Part shown: positions 36,101-43,666 of the stretch, piece by piece
How the letters are laid out: each line of letters begins with the position of its first letter
Numbering within the stretch: the stretch's first letter is position 1
Assembly: GCA_004794655.1 (NCBI GenBank)
Contig: SMMW01000005.1
Span: forward strand, 1,054,001-1,118,000
Source: Marisa cornuarietis
Taxonomy: Eukaryota; Mollusca; Gastropoda; Architaenioglossa; Ampullariidae
Direction: 5' to 3'
Length of the DNA stretch: 64,000 nucleotides
The notes under the pieces: model-generated
Database searches by the model: none
Seen by the model: the letters and a program-made list of their open reading frames with translations, nothing else
Told to the model about the DNA's origin: nothing
Made by a program: the position numbers and the translations under genes

Positions 36101-37091
36101 TCTATGCATTTTCTTAATTTTAATCTTGTATTTTTTTCACAGAAAAATCAGATTCCATGATGATAGGTGGTAAACCAGCATTGATTCTTGCCGTTTTGTT
36201 GCTAGGTAACTACTTTTATGGATAATGTTTTTTCTCTTAACTTTGGAGTTACATTTTCTATTTTTATTTTTTTGAAGGGGTTATTTGACTTTTGAAGTTA
36301 TAATTCAAATAGGAAATTGTGCAGGATATCTTTAGTTTATTGTTTGTGAGATGTTTATACAAGCAGAATATTGCTTTTCCTCTTGTGTAAAATACATCAT
36401 TCCTACAAATCTGTTAAACTTTTGGCATTTAAAGGCCCTTTTTAGCCGCACAAACAATTTTGTTGATCAAGTTCAGAAAAGTTGTGTGGGAAGATCACAG
36501 AAAACCAAAGGCTTTAGGGCGTTAGTCAATTATGTTCAGCTAAATCTTGTTTTGTTAGCCAGTTACCCAAAGGTAAAGGTCATCTTCTAACCTTTTTTCA
36601 GGTTGTTGGGGGATGAAGTATGTGGCCAGCAATACGTGAGGGCAGTGCCCATCTTCTCTCCCTCGGTGCCTTCCCCAACACTCTATGGAGTCAGGTACCC
36701 ATTCACTCAGCTGGGTCAACTGGGGGGAGTTTGCTGCTCTAATCTGGTATTGAACCAGCGCACTCTTAGTAAAAACGCCAGAGCTGTGACCACTGGGCTA
36801 TCCAGTTCTGTGGGAGGAGCTCTTTAGCATTCTGCCCAGTTAAAAACAGATCAGATTTTTTTCATTTTCTATTTACACTTAAGTTGTCATCATATAATTG
36901 TGAGAACATGTAACAGCAGTTAAAGCCACCCTGCCAATATGTTTGTGTGTGTGAGAAAGAGCACAGCAGATGTATTGAGGTGATAACATAGTTCTTATCT
37001 AAATATGTAAATAATAAATGTTTGCAATAAATATCAAAACAAATTTCTTTTTATAATGTTTTACATTGCAGACAAGAGAAACTCAGCCTAG
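18079..37091 (+). CDS. Gene A: short secreted or membrane-anchored single-domain Ig-like paralogue (spliced)
   Basis: A four-exon model joins 18079-18118, 35370-35744, 36143-36205 and 37072-37091, every junction in phase 1, giving 165 residues. Exon 1 is a signal peptide (MLQLFVLIVSFSS). Exon 2 encodes one cysteine-rich domain of about 125 residues with ten cysteines. Exon 3 encodes a short hydrophobic stretch (PALILAVLLL), and exon 4 only DKRNSA. Exon 2 resembles D1 of genes B and C: an early cysteine, a short C-x-C cluster in the middle, and a final GCKI-NI matching RCKVGYI (B) and GCELIYV (C). Role inferred: extracellular recognition or decoy protein; no family name is claimed. The 3' end is uncertain. 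Alternatives are read-through after exon 3 (stop after GNYFYG) or a SINE-derived last exon at 36603. Intron 1 is about 17 kb of transposons. Start chosen by phase and signal peptide. Confidence 0.6.
18119..20180. other. Gene A intron 1, first part; no gene
   Basis: AT-rich intronic DNA with a (GGT)n tract at about 18788-18808. No exon-like segment with family similarity was found. Confidence 0.5.
18788..18808. repeat. (GGT)n microsatellite
   Basis: Seven uninterrupted GGT units after a T-rich run, inside gene A intron 1. Confidence 0.9.
20566..20646 (+). promoter_or_regulatory. CCAAT/TATA-type promoter inside the hAT element
   Basis: An inverted CCAAT box (ATTGGC, 20566-20571) and a strong TATA box (TATATATA, 20639-20646, followed by GGGC) lie about 70 bp apart. 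They are about 300 bp upstream of the first readable transposase codons, so this may be the former transposase promoter. Sequence inference only. Confidence 0.4.
20960..22835 (+). pseudogene. hAT transposase pseudogene, ZMYM1-like
   Basis: Successive frames read VYWRQILERLIALVRILAMQ, then LALHGANDDFH, then GNFLKFVEHLALFHPVMNEH. After a frameshift come KYYSVILDCTPDFSHNKQM and EIKEHFLGFVPL. Later segments include TRWESRFDDLKPL-like and KHHVPRKRTKRQL readings, and a C-terminal ERSFSKLKL, the hAT dimerisation signature. The DCTPD segment carries a catalytic aspartate of the RNase H-like fold in this family. At least five frame breaks occur (near 21270, 21580, 21720, 21900 and 22335), so it is dead. 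This transposase family is often annotated as zinc finger MYM-type protein 1-like. Confidence 0.85.
22965..23839. other. Gene A intron 1; no gene
   Basis: AT-rich intron with a T run at about 23515-23531. Open frames here are repeat artefacts. Confidence 0.5.
24060..25180 (+). pseudogene. LINE Y ORF1 (CCHC zinc-knuckle nucleic-acid-binding protein), broken
   Basis: The reading aligns with LINE X ORF1: SEALRRWDGKQFVDRPIKV, then FIPSPLRCFKCQRYGHGSSAC (first CCHC knuckle), then a frameshift that destroys the second and third knuckles. A P/T/Q-rich tail follows, ending near the stop at 25180. The sense is shared between the frames at 23852-24619 and 24766-25182. ORF1 of these LINEs binds the element RNA. 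Non-functional. Confidence 0.8.
25195..25636 (+). pseudogene. LINE Y ORF2, N-terminal endonuclease part, broken
   Basis: It begins LLQWNC, has an in-frame stop, then GIRANFEEL, IALQETF (catalytic glutamate motif) and LLLGDFNGHHPLWGG (catalytic aspartate/asparagine motif). The homologous frame in LINE X is intact through this region. The match ends at the insertion boundary. Confidence 0.8.
26317..27704 (+). pseudogene. LINE X ORF1 (three CCHC zinc knuckles), one frameshift
   Basis: The likely start is the ATG at 26317 (MAKKNQIWGKEL). A one-base shift in a T run near 26360 then separates this start from the long frame that runs from 26400 to the stop at 27704. The long frame has an N-terminal domain (SEALRRWDSKQFVDRPIKV). 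Three CCHC knuckles follow at about residues 170-230 of the long frame (CFNCQRYGHGASSC, CFRCGEVGHTAADC, CANCDGAHTASSKDC). The C-terminal tail is P/T/Q/K-rich. It is an RNA-binding chaperone-like protein of I-group LINEs. The stop codon is followed after one base by the ORF2 start (TAGAATG). Confidence 0.85.
27706..31181 (+). pseudogene. LINE X ORF2 (endonuclease, reverse transcriptase, RNase H), two frameshifts
   Basis: The endonuclease has LQWNCRGIRANFEEL, IIALQETL, LLGDFNGHHPLWGG and SGSDHFPI. The RT has PGLDNIPYQLL, PIPKPGKDPSDPNSYRPIAL, FFDLEKAYDTTW (motif A) and MGVPQGSILSP. The frame breaks at about 29735, just at YVDD, and continues at 29730-30644 (YVDDFALCIRG) through the thumb. RNase H begins IFTDGS, where a second break occurs near 30642. 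It continues SAELHAILLALQHVH, IISDSLSALQALL and FIWAPGHAGIPGN to 31181. RNase H plus CCHC-type ORF1 places it in the I group (Nimb/I). Inactive because of the breaks. Confidence 0.9.
31666..31820 (+). mobile_element. Short retroelement tail between LINE X and the resumption of LINE Y
   Basis: Sequence ending GCGCATTATAAGTTCACATT(ATT)n resembles, in the opposite orientation, the 3' end of the L2-like family (GCGCTATAAAAAT-type block plus ATT repeats). The 11-mer ATTAGTGATTC occurs just before and just after this tail. LINE X may therefore have inserted into a small element that had already inserted in LINE Y. Confidence 0.4.
31821..35016 (+). pseudogene. LINE Y ORF2, remainder (endonuclease end, RT, RNase H), broken
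   Basis: The reading is open to a TGA at 33043 (after SIQCGF). It resumes as a 266-codon frame with FFDLERAYDTVW, VGVPQGSISSP and the intact catalytic YVDDFALCIRG. It is then shifted near 33860 (SLRICLGAFRTTPIHSLY). RNase H is readable at 34297-35016 (FSAELKALLLALQYIH, ISDSLSSLLAL, FIWVPGHANIPGN). At least four disabling changes. Confidence 0.85.
31821..35250 (+). mobile_element. I/Nimb-type LINE 'Y', 3' part
   Basis: This continues LINE Y from RGELLSGFFNDIDLCMMNDG (in X: RGELLESIFMERDLCLLNDG) through RT and RNase H to a 3' UTR. The end reads ATAGCCTTAGTTGCTGACTTGGC, then AAC-rich repeats. It ends about 120 bp before gene A exon 2. Confidence 0.85.
35370..35744 (+). CDS. Gene A exon 2: D1-type cysteine-rich Ig-like domain
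   Basis: The acceptor is TACTGTTGCAG and the donor ATATAGGTTAGT, both phase 1. The 375-nt exon encodes VEHICPKFKEGMNIIACKIN, then potential N-glycosylation sites (NTT, NVT), a WCDESD segment and LDCKYCISP. It ends GCKIENI. Ten cysteines suggest extra disulfides compared with a simple Ig fold. Similarity to B and C exon 2 is at pattern level. Confidence 0.75.
36143..36205 (+). CDS. Gene A exon 3: membrane-proximal and hydrophobic segment
   Basis: The acceptor TTTTTTTCACAG has a long pyrimidine tract; the donor is CTAGGTAACT, phase 1 on both sides. It encodes KSDSMMIGGKPALILAVLLL. The hydrophobic run of about 11 residues is short for a membrane span. It could be the hydrophobic tail of a GPI-anchored protein or be extended by an alternative last exon. 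Confidence 0.6.
36600..36825 (-). mobile_element. tRNA-derived SINE, copy 2
   Basis: On the minus strand it reads TAGCCCAGTGG (box A), then about 50 bases later GGTTCAATACC (box B). These are the two internal polymerase III promoter elements of a tRNA-derived SINE. The body, with CAGCTGAGTGAATGGGTACC, matches the copy near 2.3 kb. It lies about 400 bp 3' of gene A exon 3, and its right edge carries a TTTTTTCAG acceptor-like sequence on the + strand. Confidence 0.75.
37072..37091 (+). CDS. Gene A exon 4 (candidate terminal exon)
   Basis: The acceptor TTTTACATTGCAG is good. In phase 1 the exon gives DKRNSA and a TAG stop. No AATAAA follows closely; AATAAA signals lie before it, at about 37011 and 37027. 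A different last exon ending upstream is therefore possible. Confidence 0.35.
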
Positions 37092-37474
37092 TGTTTCATA
37101 AAAGAATTTGTTACGATTGTGGGAACTGATAGTAGTAATAACAAGAAAGCCTTGTAGTCTCCATTTCTCCACTGTAAATTCAATGAGCTTTTCACAAACA
37201 AAACCAAATAACATCAGAAGTGCTCATAGCACACATTTAAGCACAGACCTAACAATTATTTAGAGAGAAATGCCAGGCAGAAAGCTGCACGTGGGCATGG
37301 CATGGTATAACGACACTGCATCAAGATCACAGGACGGGTGAACAGTCGTGGCAAGACCCATCTACAACCATGTGCTAAACATTTGATCGACACGAATCTC
37401 AGCAGACGCGATAGGTAAAGCGCAAGTGTTAATACGTGTTCCGGCGGAAGCGCAGTAGACAATAAGACACTGGC

Positions 37475-40400
37475 TTAATAATAATAATAATAATAGTGAA
37501 GATTTTTATAGCGCATATTCACACTCATAGAGAGCATGCTCTTAGCGCTTAAAACGAGGAAGAGACGTGGACTAAGTAGACACAGAACAAAGGGGACGAA
37601 AGAAAACGACAGTACTGACGAAACAGAAAACATTAAAAGGCATCAAGTAACAGGAACAGAAAAATATAGTGATTCTGCGAGAAAGATGGGTAAAGTAGCA
37701 AGAGGGAAGGGGGCGGGGTTAAGAAGGACGAGCATTGTGCGGACTGTGTTAGGAGAAATGCTCAAGGAAGAGGTGCGTTTTCAGTGCAGATTTGAAAGAT
37801 TCAGTTGTAGGAAGGTGGCGGATATGGAAAGGAAGAGAGTTCCATTGTTTTGCAGCACAGTAGCCAAAAGTCCTGTGACCATATGTTGTTGTTCTGGTGA
37901 CAGGAACAGTTAGGATACGGTCGTCAGACAAAGAGCGTAGTTGTCTGGACGGAGAGTAAGGGATGAGAAGTTCAGAGAAATAGTCAGGACAGGAGCCAGC
38001 AAAGAAATTAAAACACAGCACAGACAGTTTGTACTGAATGCGAGAACGGATGGGTAGCCAGTGTAGAAAACGAAGGAGAGGAGTGACATGGTCCCGTTTC
38101 CTTGCTCTAAGCACCAGACGCGCAGCAGAGTTCTGTACTCTCTGGAGTCTCTGAATGAGGTAGTCAGGGCAGCCTGCCAGCAAGGAGTTGCAGTAGTCAA
38201 GTCGAGAAAGAACAAACGCACAGACAAGAGTGTTGGTAGCGCGTGTAGAGAGAAAGTGACGGATAGCACTGATCTTACGGAGCTCATAATAGGCAGACCG
38301 ACAGACAGATGCTACATGTCTATCGAGTGTCATGTCATCAGTGACAATAAATCCCAGATTCCTAACAGATGACGTGAAGGTGATGTTGCTGTCGCCCACC
38401 TTGATGTGATTGGGCAGACTGACGAGTGAAGGTTGATGTCTTCTTCTATGGCACAAGAGGGCTTCCGTTTTATCATCATTTAGTTTAAGCTTGTTTTTTA
38501 GCATCCAGCCCTTGACATCACTGATACAAGCTTCTATAGAGCTAATAGCAGAGTAAGACTCAGCCGGCGGAGTGGAACAGTAAAGCTGCGTGTCATCAGC
38601 ATAGGATTGATGAGAAACCTGGTGAGACCGGATGCATGATGAAAGGGGCTTAGTATACAGGATGAACAGAACTGGGCCAAGTACTGAGCCTTGGGGAACA
38701 CCACAGAAAAGTGAAGCAGGGCGAGATGTCTGACCATCAACTGACACAGTCTGGGTCCTATCAGTGAGATAGGAGTTGAACCATGAGAGCGCAGGTCCAG
38801 AAATCCCGTAGAGGGTGTGAAGTCTGTGAAGAAGCAGAGAGTGGTCTATAGTGTCAAATGCAGCAGACAGGTCCAGTAGGGTTAATGGAGAGACATCACC
38901 ACTGTCAAGAGCAGATAATATGTCTGTTGTCACTTTAATAAGAGTGGTCTCGGTGCTGTGGAAAGGTCTATACGCCGACTGAGCTTGTGGGATAAGATGG
39001 TGCTCTTGTAAGTAGGCCCAGAGCTGTGTCAAAACTATTTTCTCTATGATCTTAGAGAGAAAGGACAAGTTGGAAACTGGACGGTAGTTGTTCAGGACAT
39101 TGACGTCAAGCGTGGATTTCTTTAGAAGTGGCCTCACCACCGCATTTTTGAACAAAGATGGGAAAACACCTGACGACAGGCTGACATTTACAATATTAGT
39201 GATGGCAGGAAGTAGAGTATCTAGGCACTCGAGCAGAAGGCTTGTGGGCATCGGATCTAACTCGCAAGTTGTTGGTTTAGCTTTTAGGATAACCGCTTTC
39301 ACATCGGTCTCAGAGACTGGTAGGAACTTGGACATGGAGCATCCTGGGAGGACATCACAGGAGATGCTGTCAAGCACTGACACAGAGTCTAAAGATGATC
39401 GAATGTCCAATATCTTGCTGGTGAAATAATCACTAAAAACTTGCGGCAGCAGTGAAGCAGGGTAGGCAGTAGGCAGTGGTGTTGCTGTCTTAGATCCAGT
39501 CATTTGAGAGCAGATGGCAAAGAGCTTTTTGGAGGAGGTGCAGTTAATTATTTGGCCCTGAAGATATGATGCTTTAGCCGCATAAATGCATTTTGCAACG
39601 CTTCGCTTTGCGGCATTATAAATTTCTTTGTGGATGGCGAGTCCAGTCTTCCGCCAAACACGTTCAGCTCGCCGGCGCGTGCGCTTCAGGTCACGGAGTT
39701 CGACACGGATCTGTGAATGCCAAGGCGCACATTTAGACTGGCGCATCAGACGTCGAGACACAGGGGCATGGTCATCAACTACTCGACGCAAAACACAGTC
39801 AAGTTGCTCGGCAGAAGGTGGTTGGAGGAGCGCCATCTGCAGCTGTGCTTTGAATGCTAGTCTATCCACATTTTGTAATGACCGAGTGGGTCTGAAAACT
39901 GGCGCCGATGATGGGCATTTGCGATCCAGTTCGATTAGTACTGAGTAGTGGTCAGATGAGAGATCGTGGGAAACATCAACTGACTGGACTAAGTGGTCAT
40001 CAGGTCGATGTATGACCCAGTCCAGGATGTGATCTCTTTTGTGAGTTGGTTGCGACACGGACTGGACAAAACGAAAGGTGTGCAACATTTCGGACAGTTT
40101 GACAGTGTCAGGGTGAGAACTGTTGTCGAAGTGTACATTAACATCTCCGAGGAGAATTGCGGGTCCAATTAGTGCATTGCTATAATCCAAGAGATCGTGG
40201 AATTCTGAGAAAAATGTAGAGGCTGTAAGTTTGTTCCTGGCGCTAGGAGGAGGTCTGTAGATGCAGAGCAGGTGCATCGAGCAATGAGGAGCCGAAGAGG
40301 AGACTTGTACAAATTCAAAAGACGTGTGAGGGAACGATACGGCAGTAGTAAAAGACAGGTACTTGGCAAGTGATGATCTGTAGATTATAGCAATACCACC

Positions 40401-41111
40401 ACCACGTGTAGGGCGGGGGAAAGATTTCAGGCAGTAGCCCACTGGAGTAAGATCGACACACACGCTCTCGTCGCCATGTTGTTTAAGCCACGTCTCAGTG
40501 ATGATGAAAATATCAAGGCGGCGGTCTATGACAAATTCTACGATTTCAGCTCGCTTCAGTGACTGTTGTGCAGAAGATACAGACTGGGCGTTGAAAAGCC
40601 CAACGTGGAGGCGAGTGTTCAGTTGTGGTGTGCGGGAAACTTGGCAGTCTCCTGTTCTCAGACGACCATGTTGGTTTGGTGTAAAGTTATTCGACCCAAC
40701 TGGTTCACTCTCATCACGTCCACGCTGACGCTGATGCTGCTGTGTAGGGGAAACATGATTCAGCAGAGAGTTGACACACAGCGAAGCTTTCACAAAACCG
40801 GAGTCAGACTCAGAATCAGGTGAAGGGGGGCACGAGACAGAATAACTACGAGTAGCAGATTTTTTCAAAGGACGCTGCTTACGGCGACCAGCACGATAGC
40901 GACGGATTCGAATCTGTTGTTTCAATGGGCTGTCAACATTAATAGAATCATAATAAAGGGAAAATCTTCTCAAAGTGTCAACTAAACAGGCTGGAAGTGG
41001 AAGAGTTGCAAGGGGATTCAATAATGATAATTGAGTTGTCGAGTAGACAAACTGTCTTGTCATAATTCTATGACATAAAAATAAAATGCAGCACGAGTTC
41101 AAAAAATACAA
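37475..41111 (-). mobile_element. L2/CR1-like LINE, near full length with intact reading frame
   Basis: The 3' end at 37475-37495 is a (TAA)n run (TTA units on the element strand), the usual microsatellite tail of this group. A 3' UTR of about 250 bp and an uninterrupted 1120-codon frame follow. The 5' UTR probably extends beyond 41111 but its limit was not determined. Fragments of the same family lie at 9444-10530 (-) and 42325-42950 (+). The element occupies the gap between the convergent genes A and B. Confidence 0.9.
37749..41111 (-). CDS. LINE ORF2 polyprotein: endonuclease plus reverse transcriptase (1120 aa)
   Basis: A basic, low-complexity N-terminus occupies about residues 1-165. 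An apurinic-type endonuclease follows at about 168-400 (GLFNAQSVSS, FIITETWL, GGGIAIIYRSS, LLGDVNVHFD, DLSSDHYSVLI). The reverse transcriptase spans about 600-900: NNYRPVSNLSFLSKIIEK, LLDLSAAFDTIDH (motif A), CGVPQGSVLGPVLF, and catalytic YADDTQLY near residue 835. The C-terminal region has LDYCNSLLAGCPDYLIQRLQ, VQNSAARLVLR and WNSLPFHIR, ending THLFLEHFS. No RNase H is present, which fits the L2/CR1 group. No stop or frameshift interrupts the frame, so the copy may be recently active. The first few methionine positions are ambiguous. Confidence 0.9.
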   Translation of the reverse strand: MYFLNSCCILFLCHRIMTRQFVYSTTQLSLLNPLATLPLPACLVDTLRRFSLYYDSINVDSPLKQQIRIRRYRAGRRKQRPLKKSATRSYSVSCPPSPDSESDSGFVKASLCVNSLLNHVSPTQQHQRQRGRDESEPVGSNNFTPNQHGRLRTGDCQVSRTPQLNTRLHVGLFNAQSVSSAQQSLKRAEIVEFVIDRRLDIFIITETWLKQHGDESVCVDLTPVGYCLKSFPRPTRGGGIAIIYRSSLAKYLSFTTAVSFPHTSFEFVQVSSSAPHCSMHLLCIYRPPPSARNKLTASTFFSEFHDLLDYSNALIGPAILLGDVNVHFDNSSHPDTVKLSEMLHTFRFVQSVSQPTHKRDHILDWVIHRPDDHLVQSVDVSHDLSSDHYSVLIELDRKCPSSAPVFRPTRSLQNVDRLAFKAQLQMALLQPPSAEQLDCVLRRVVDDHAPVSRRLMRQSKCAPWHSQIRVELRDLKRTRRRAERVWRKTGLAIHKEIYNAAKRSVAKCIYAAKASYLQGQIINCTSSKKLFAICSQMTGSKTATPLPTAYPASLLPQVFSDYFTSKILDIRSSLDSVSVLDSISCDVLPGCSMSKFLPVSETDVKAVILKAKPTTCELDPMPTSLLLECLDTLLPAITNIVNVSLSSGVFPSLFKNAVVRPLLKKSTLDVNVLNNYRPVSNLSFLSKIIEKIVLTQLWAYLQEHHLIPQAQSAYRPFHSTETTLIKVTTDILSALDSGDVSPLTLLDLSAAFDTIDHSLLLHRLHTLYGISGPALSWFNSYLTDRTQTVSVDGQTSRPASLFCGVPQGSVLGPVLFILYTKPLSSCIRSHQVSHQSYADDTQLYCSTPPAESYSAISSIEACISDVKGWMLKNKLKLNDDKTEALLCHRRRHQPSLVSLPNHIKVGDSNITFTSSVRNLGFIVTDDMTLDRHVASVCRSAYYELRKISAIRHFLSTRATNTLVCAFVLSRLDYCNSLLAGCPDYLIQRLQRVQNSAARLVLRARKRDHVTPLLRFLHWLPIRSRIQYKLSVLCFNFFAGSCPDYFSELLIPYSPSRQLRSLSDDRILTVPVTRTTTYGHRTFGYCAAKQWNSLPFHIRHLPTTESFKSALKTHLFLEHFS

Positions 41112-42324
41112 TAAGACGAAAACGATAAAAGATATTAAAACTGATAAAGATTTAAAGTTAAGCTAACTTCAGAGAAGGACAAACAGAATAAGCAACAGGA
41201 AAGCGAGATAAAGAATTAGATCTAAAATCTATGTAATGGCCGAGAACGTAACCGTTAAAAGTAAAGTCCGCAACAAAAACATAAAAGCAAGGCAATTACA
41301 GATAGTAAAACAATAACAGAGGAAAGCTTAAGAGAAACAAATACAACTTGCAACTATAAGAAACCTATGGGTACGAAGAACAAAGAGGTTGCACGAGAAA
41401 ATGTAAAAATTCACAGGAGAACAAAGCAACTCAGCCTGTCAGGCGCAGCCTCGTTTCCGGCTTGTACACAGACTGCTGGTAGAGATTCGCACCAACACAA
41501 TAGCAGCGCAAAATAGTACACAAGAGATCAAAGGGTCTGAGTCTACGTAAAGATGACGGGAGATAATTAATTTATTATGATAGTACCGTCTCATCGTGTT
41601 TATTTCTACGTCCTCACGAACATTACAGCTGCAGGCATAAAAAGTTCTTAATAGAAGCAGGCAGGAAAATGAAAGTACAGATGACTAGTTGACATAAAAC
41701 TCAACACAAAAGAAGACGGAGGAAAAGAAAAAAGACGGAGCAACCTAGAACCGGTAGGCGAAGGGACATTTAGCCTATTTAATTCTAAAAAAAAAAAGCG
41801 TATATTTGTGTAGTATCACACGCTCATCTTAGACCTTAGCTGGACTGAGTACTGCTTATTTTTGTAAAATGGCGTATGCTTTTGTTTCGTTGTAGTGTTG
41901 ACCCACTCATTGCCATACAATCCACACCCCTCTCCCCTTTCTCTTAAACCGTGGTTCTACACCTGTTAAATGACAGTTTAAAGAAAGAAATCGTCTGAGT
42001 ATCCTCAAGCTAAATAAATTTCCTACAAAAAATCGTGAACAGAATCAGTTTGAAAGAGGCTTATATAGCGCACAATCCCAACACAGGGCTCTTCAATTTG
42101 GGTGAGAACGAAAAACAGAACTTAATTATAAAAATTTGATTTTACAACGCGCGCATCACGACCAAGATTGATCGCACTCTGCGCAGACCAGTAATGATAA
42201 ATGAAATAACAGTGAGATACATATAGACACACTGAACAACATAAAGATGAAGTACAAGAGTAGAACGTAAAGCAAGGGATGAAGGGATAGAGGTATTGTA
42301 AACAGTGTGAGATGGAGTCATTAC
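41112..42324. other. No gene; possible LINE 5' UTR and repeat tails
   Basis: The first few hundred bases may be the 5' UTR of the minus-strand LINE. A GGCTTATATAGCGCACA block at about 42058 resembles 3' tails of L2-type elements. No host exon was recognised. Confidence 0.4.
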
Positions 42325-42950
42325 ATGATGGTTTGTTCTTTCTCTACTTGACTACTGCAACTCCTTGCTGGCAGGCTGCCACTCATCCCTCATTCAGAGA
42401 CTCCAGAGAGTACAGAACTCCGCTGCACGTCTGGTGCTTAGAGCCACGAAATGGGACCATGTCACTCCTCTCCTTCGTTCTCTACACTGGCTACCCATCC
42501 GTTCTCGCATTCAGTACAAACTGTGCTGTGTTTTAATTTCTTTGCAGGCTCCTGTCCTGATTATTTCTCTGAACTTCTCATCCCTTACGTTCCAGCCAGA
42601 CAACTACGCTCTTCGTTGGATGACCGTATCCTCACTGCTCCTCTCAACAGAACAACAACATATGGTCACAGGATTTTTGGCTACTGTGCAGCAAAACAAT
42701 GGAACTCTCTCCCTTTCCATATCCGCCACCTTCCTACAATTGAATCCTTGAAATCTGCACTGAAAACTCACCTCTTCCTTGAGCATTACTCCTAACACAG
42801 TCCACACAATGCTAGTCCTTCTTACCCTCAACCCTTCTGCTCTTGCTTCTTGTCTACCCATCTTTCTCTGCAGAATCACTATATTTCTATGTTTCTGTTA
42901 CTTGGTGTCTTTTTGTGTTTTCCATCTTTGTTTTCTGTTTGTCGTTATAC
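42325..42950 (+). mobile_element. L2/CR1-like LINE fragment, copy 3 (opposite orientation)
   Basis: It corresponds to the last approximately 150 codons of the LINE ORF plus part of its 3' UTR. Readable pieces are LQRVQNSAARLVLRA, LHWLPIRSRIQYKL and WNSLPFHIRHLPT, ending LKTHLFLEHYS. Frameshifts separate them. It is truncated at both ends and lacks the (TTA)n tail. Confidence 0.9.
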
Positions 42951-43584
42951 GTTGAGTAAAAACAACGGTATACCACCCCCATGACACACTCTCTCTTACA
43001 CGCACACACACACACACACAACAACAGAAGAACGTGTGCTAAAACTGACTTTTATATAGCACTAAAGCAGATTTCTCGACGATATACAAATTATAATGTA
43101 TCCCGATAATGCAGACTTCTTGTTTTAAAATTTGTAACTGCACATAAATTTTTGTCCAGCTTTGAGAGTTATCAATGCAGAGAGATTTGCGACTTGCGAA
43201 CATTTCTTATTTCTGAAACATCTTAAGCAAGTTTCAGTTAGTCATCTTACATATTTGTCATTAAGTCAATCAATATCGGTACTTTTTATTAATGTAAAAA
43301 AAATGAATAAAAATTGAGACAAATGTGGATTAGTCAAGCACATGAGAAGAATGGGCTGTTATAGAGTCAAGATTATATCCTTTGGGACTAGCATCTCACA
43401 TGACACGTCAACACTTAATGTGACTATCATAATTCTTGTTTAATTTTCAAACATTTCATAAAAATGTAGTTTAGGCTCTTTTTATTACTATGTGGTGAAC
43501 TTTTATACTGCTTGATATTGCAAGGACAGTTGAAACGCCCTGCTGATAATTAAGAATGTCAAATGCAGTTATCAACTCACCTTT
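42951..43584. other. Downstream flank of gene B; no gene
   Basis: AT-rich, with a short (CA)n run at about 43000-43020. Nothing else recognised. Confidence 0.5.
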
Positions 43585-43590
43585 TTTATT
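43585..43590 (-). terminator. Polyadenylation signal of gene B (AATAAA on the minus strand)
   Basis: TTTATT on + reads AATAAA on the coding strand about 50 bases after the candidate stop codon at 43641-43643. This supports the proposed last exon. Confidence 0.5.
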
Positions 43591-43640
43591 TGACCATTTC
43601 TGCTTGTTCCTCTCTGTCAGTGAAGTAAGAAAGGTGAATC

Positions 43641-43666
43641 TTAGTCTTCTTGTTTGTCTAATCCAC
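43641..43666 (-). CDS. Gene B exon 9: candidate terminal exon
   Basis: The acceptor TTCTTTTTCCACTCACCCCAG is strongly pyrimidine-rich. Phase 1 joining gives GGLDKQED and a stop. With exon 8 the cytoplasmic tail is about 17 residues, lysine-rich near the membrane. A polyadenylation signal follows about 50 bases later. Confidence 0.5.
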
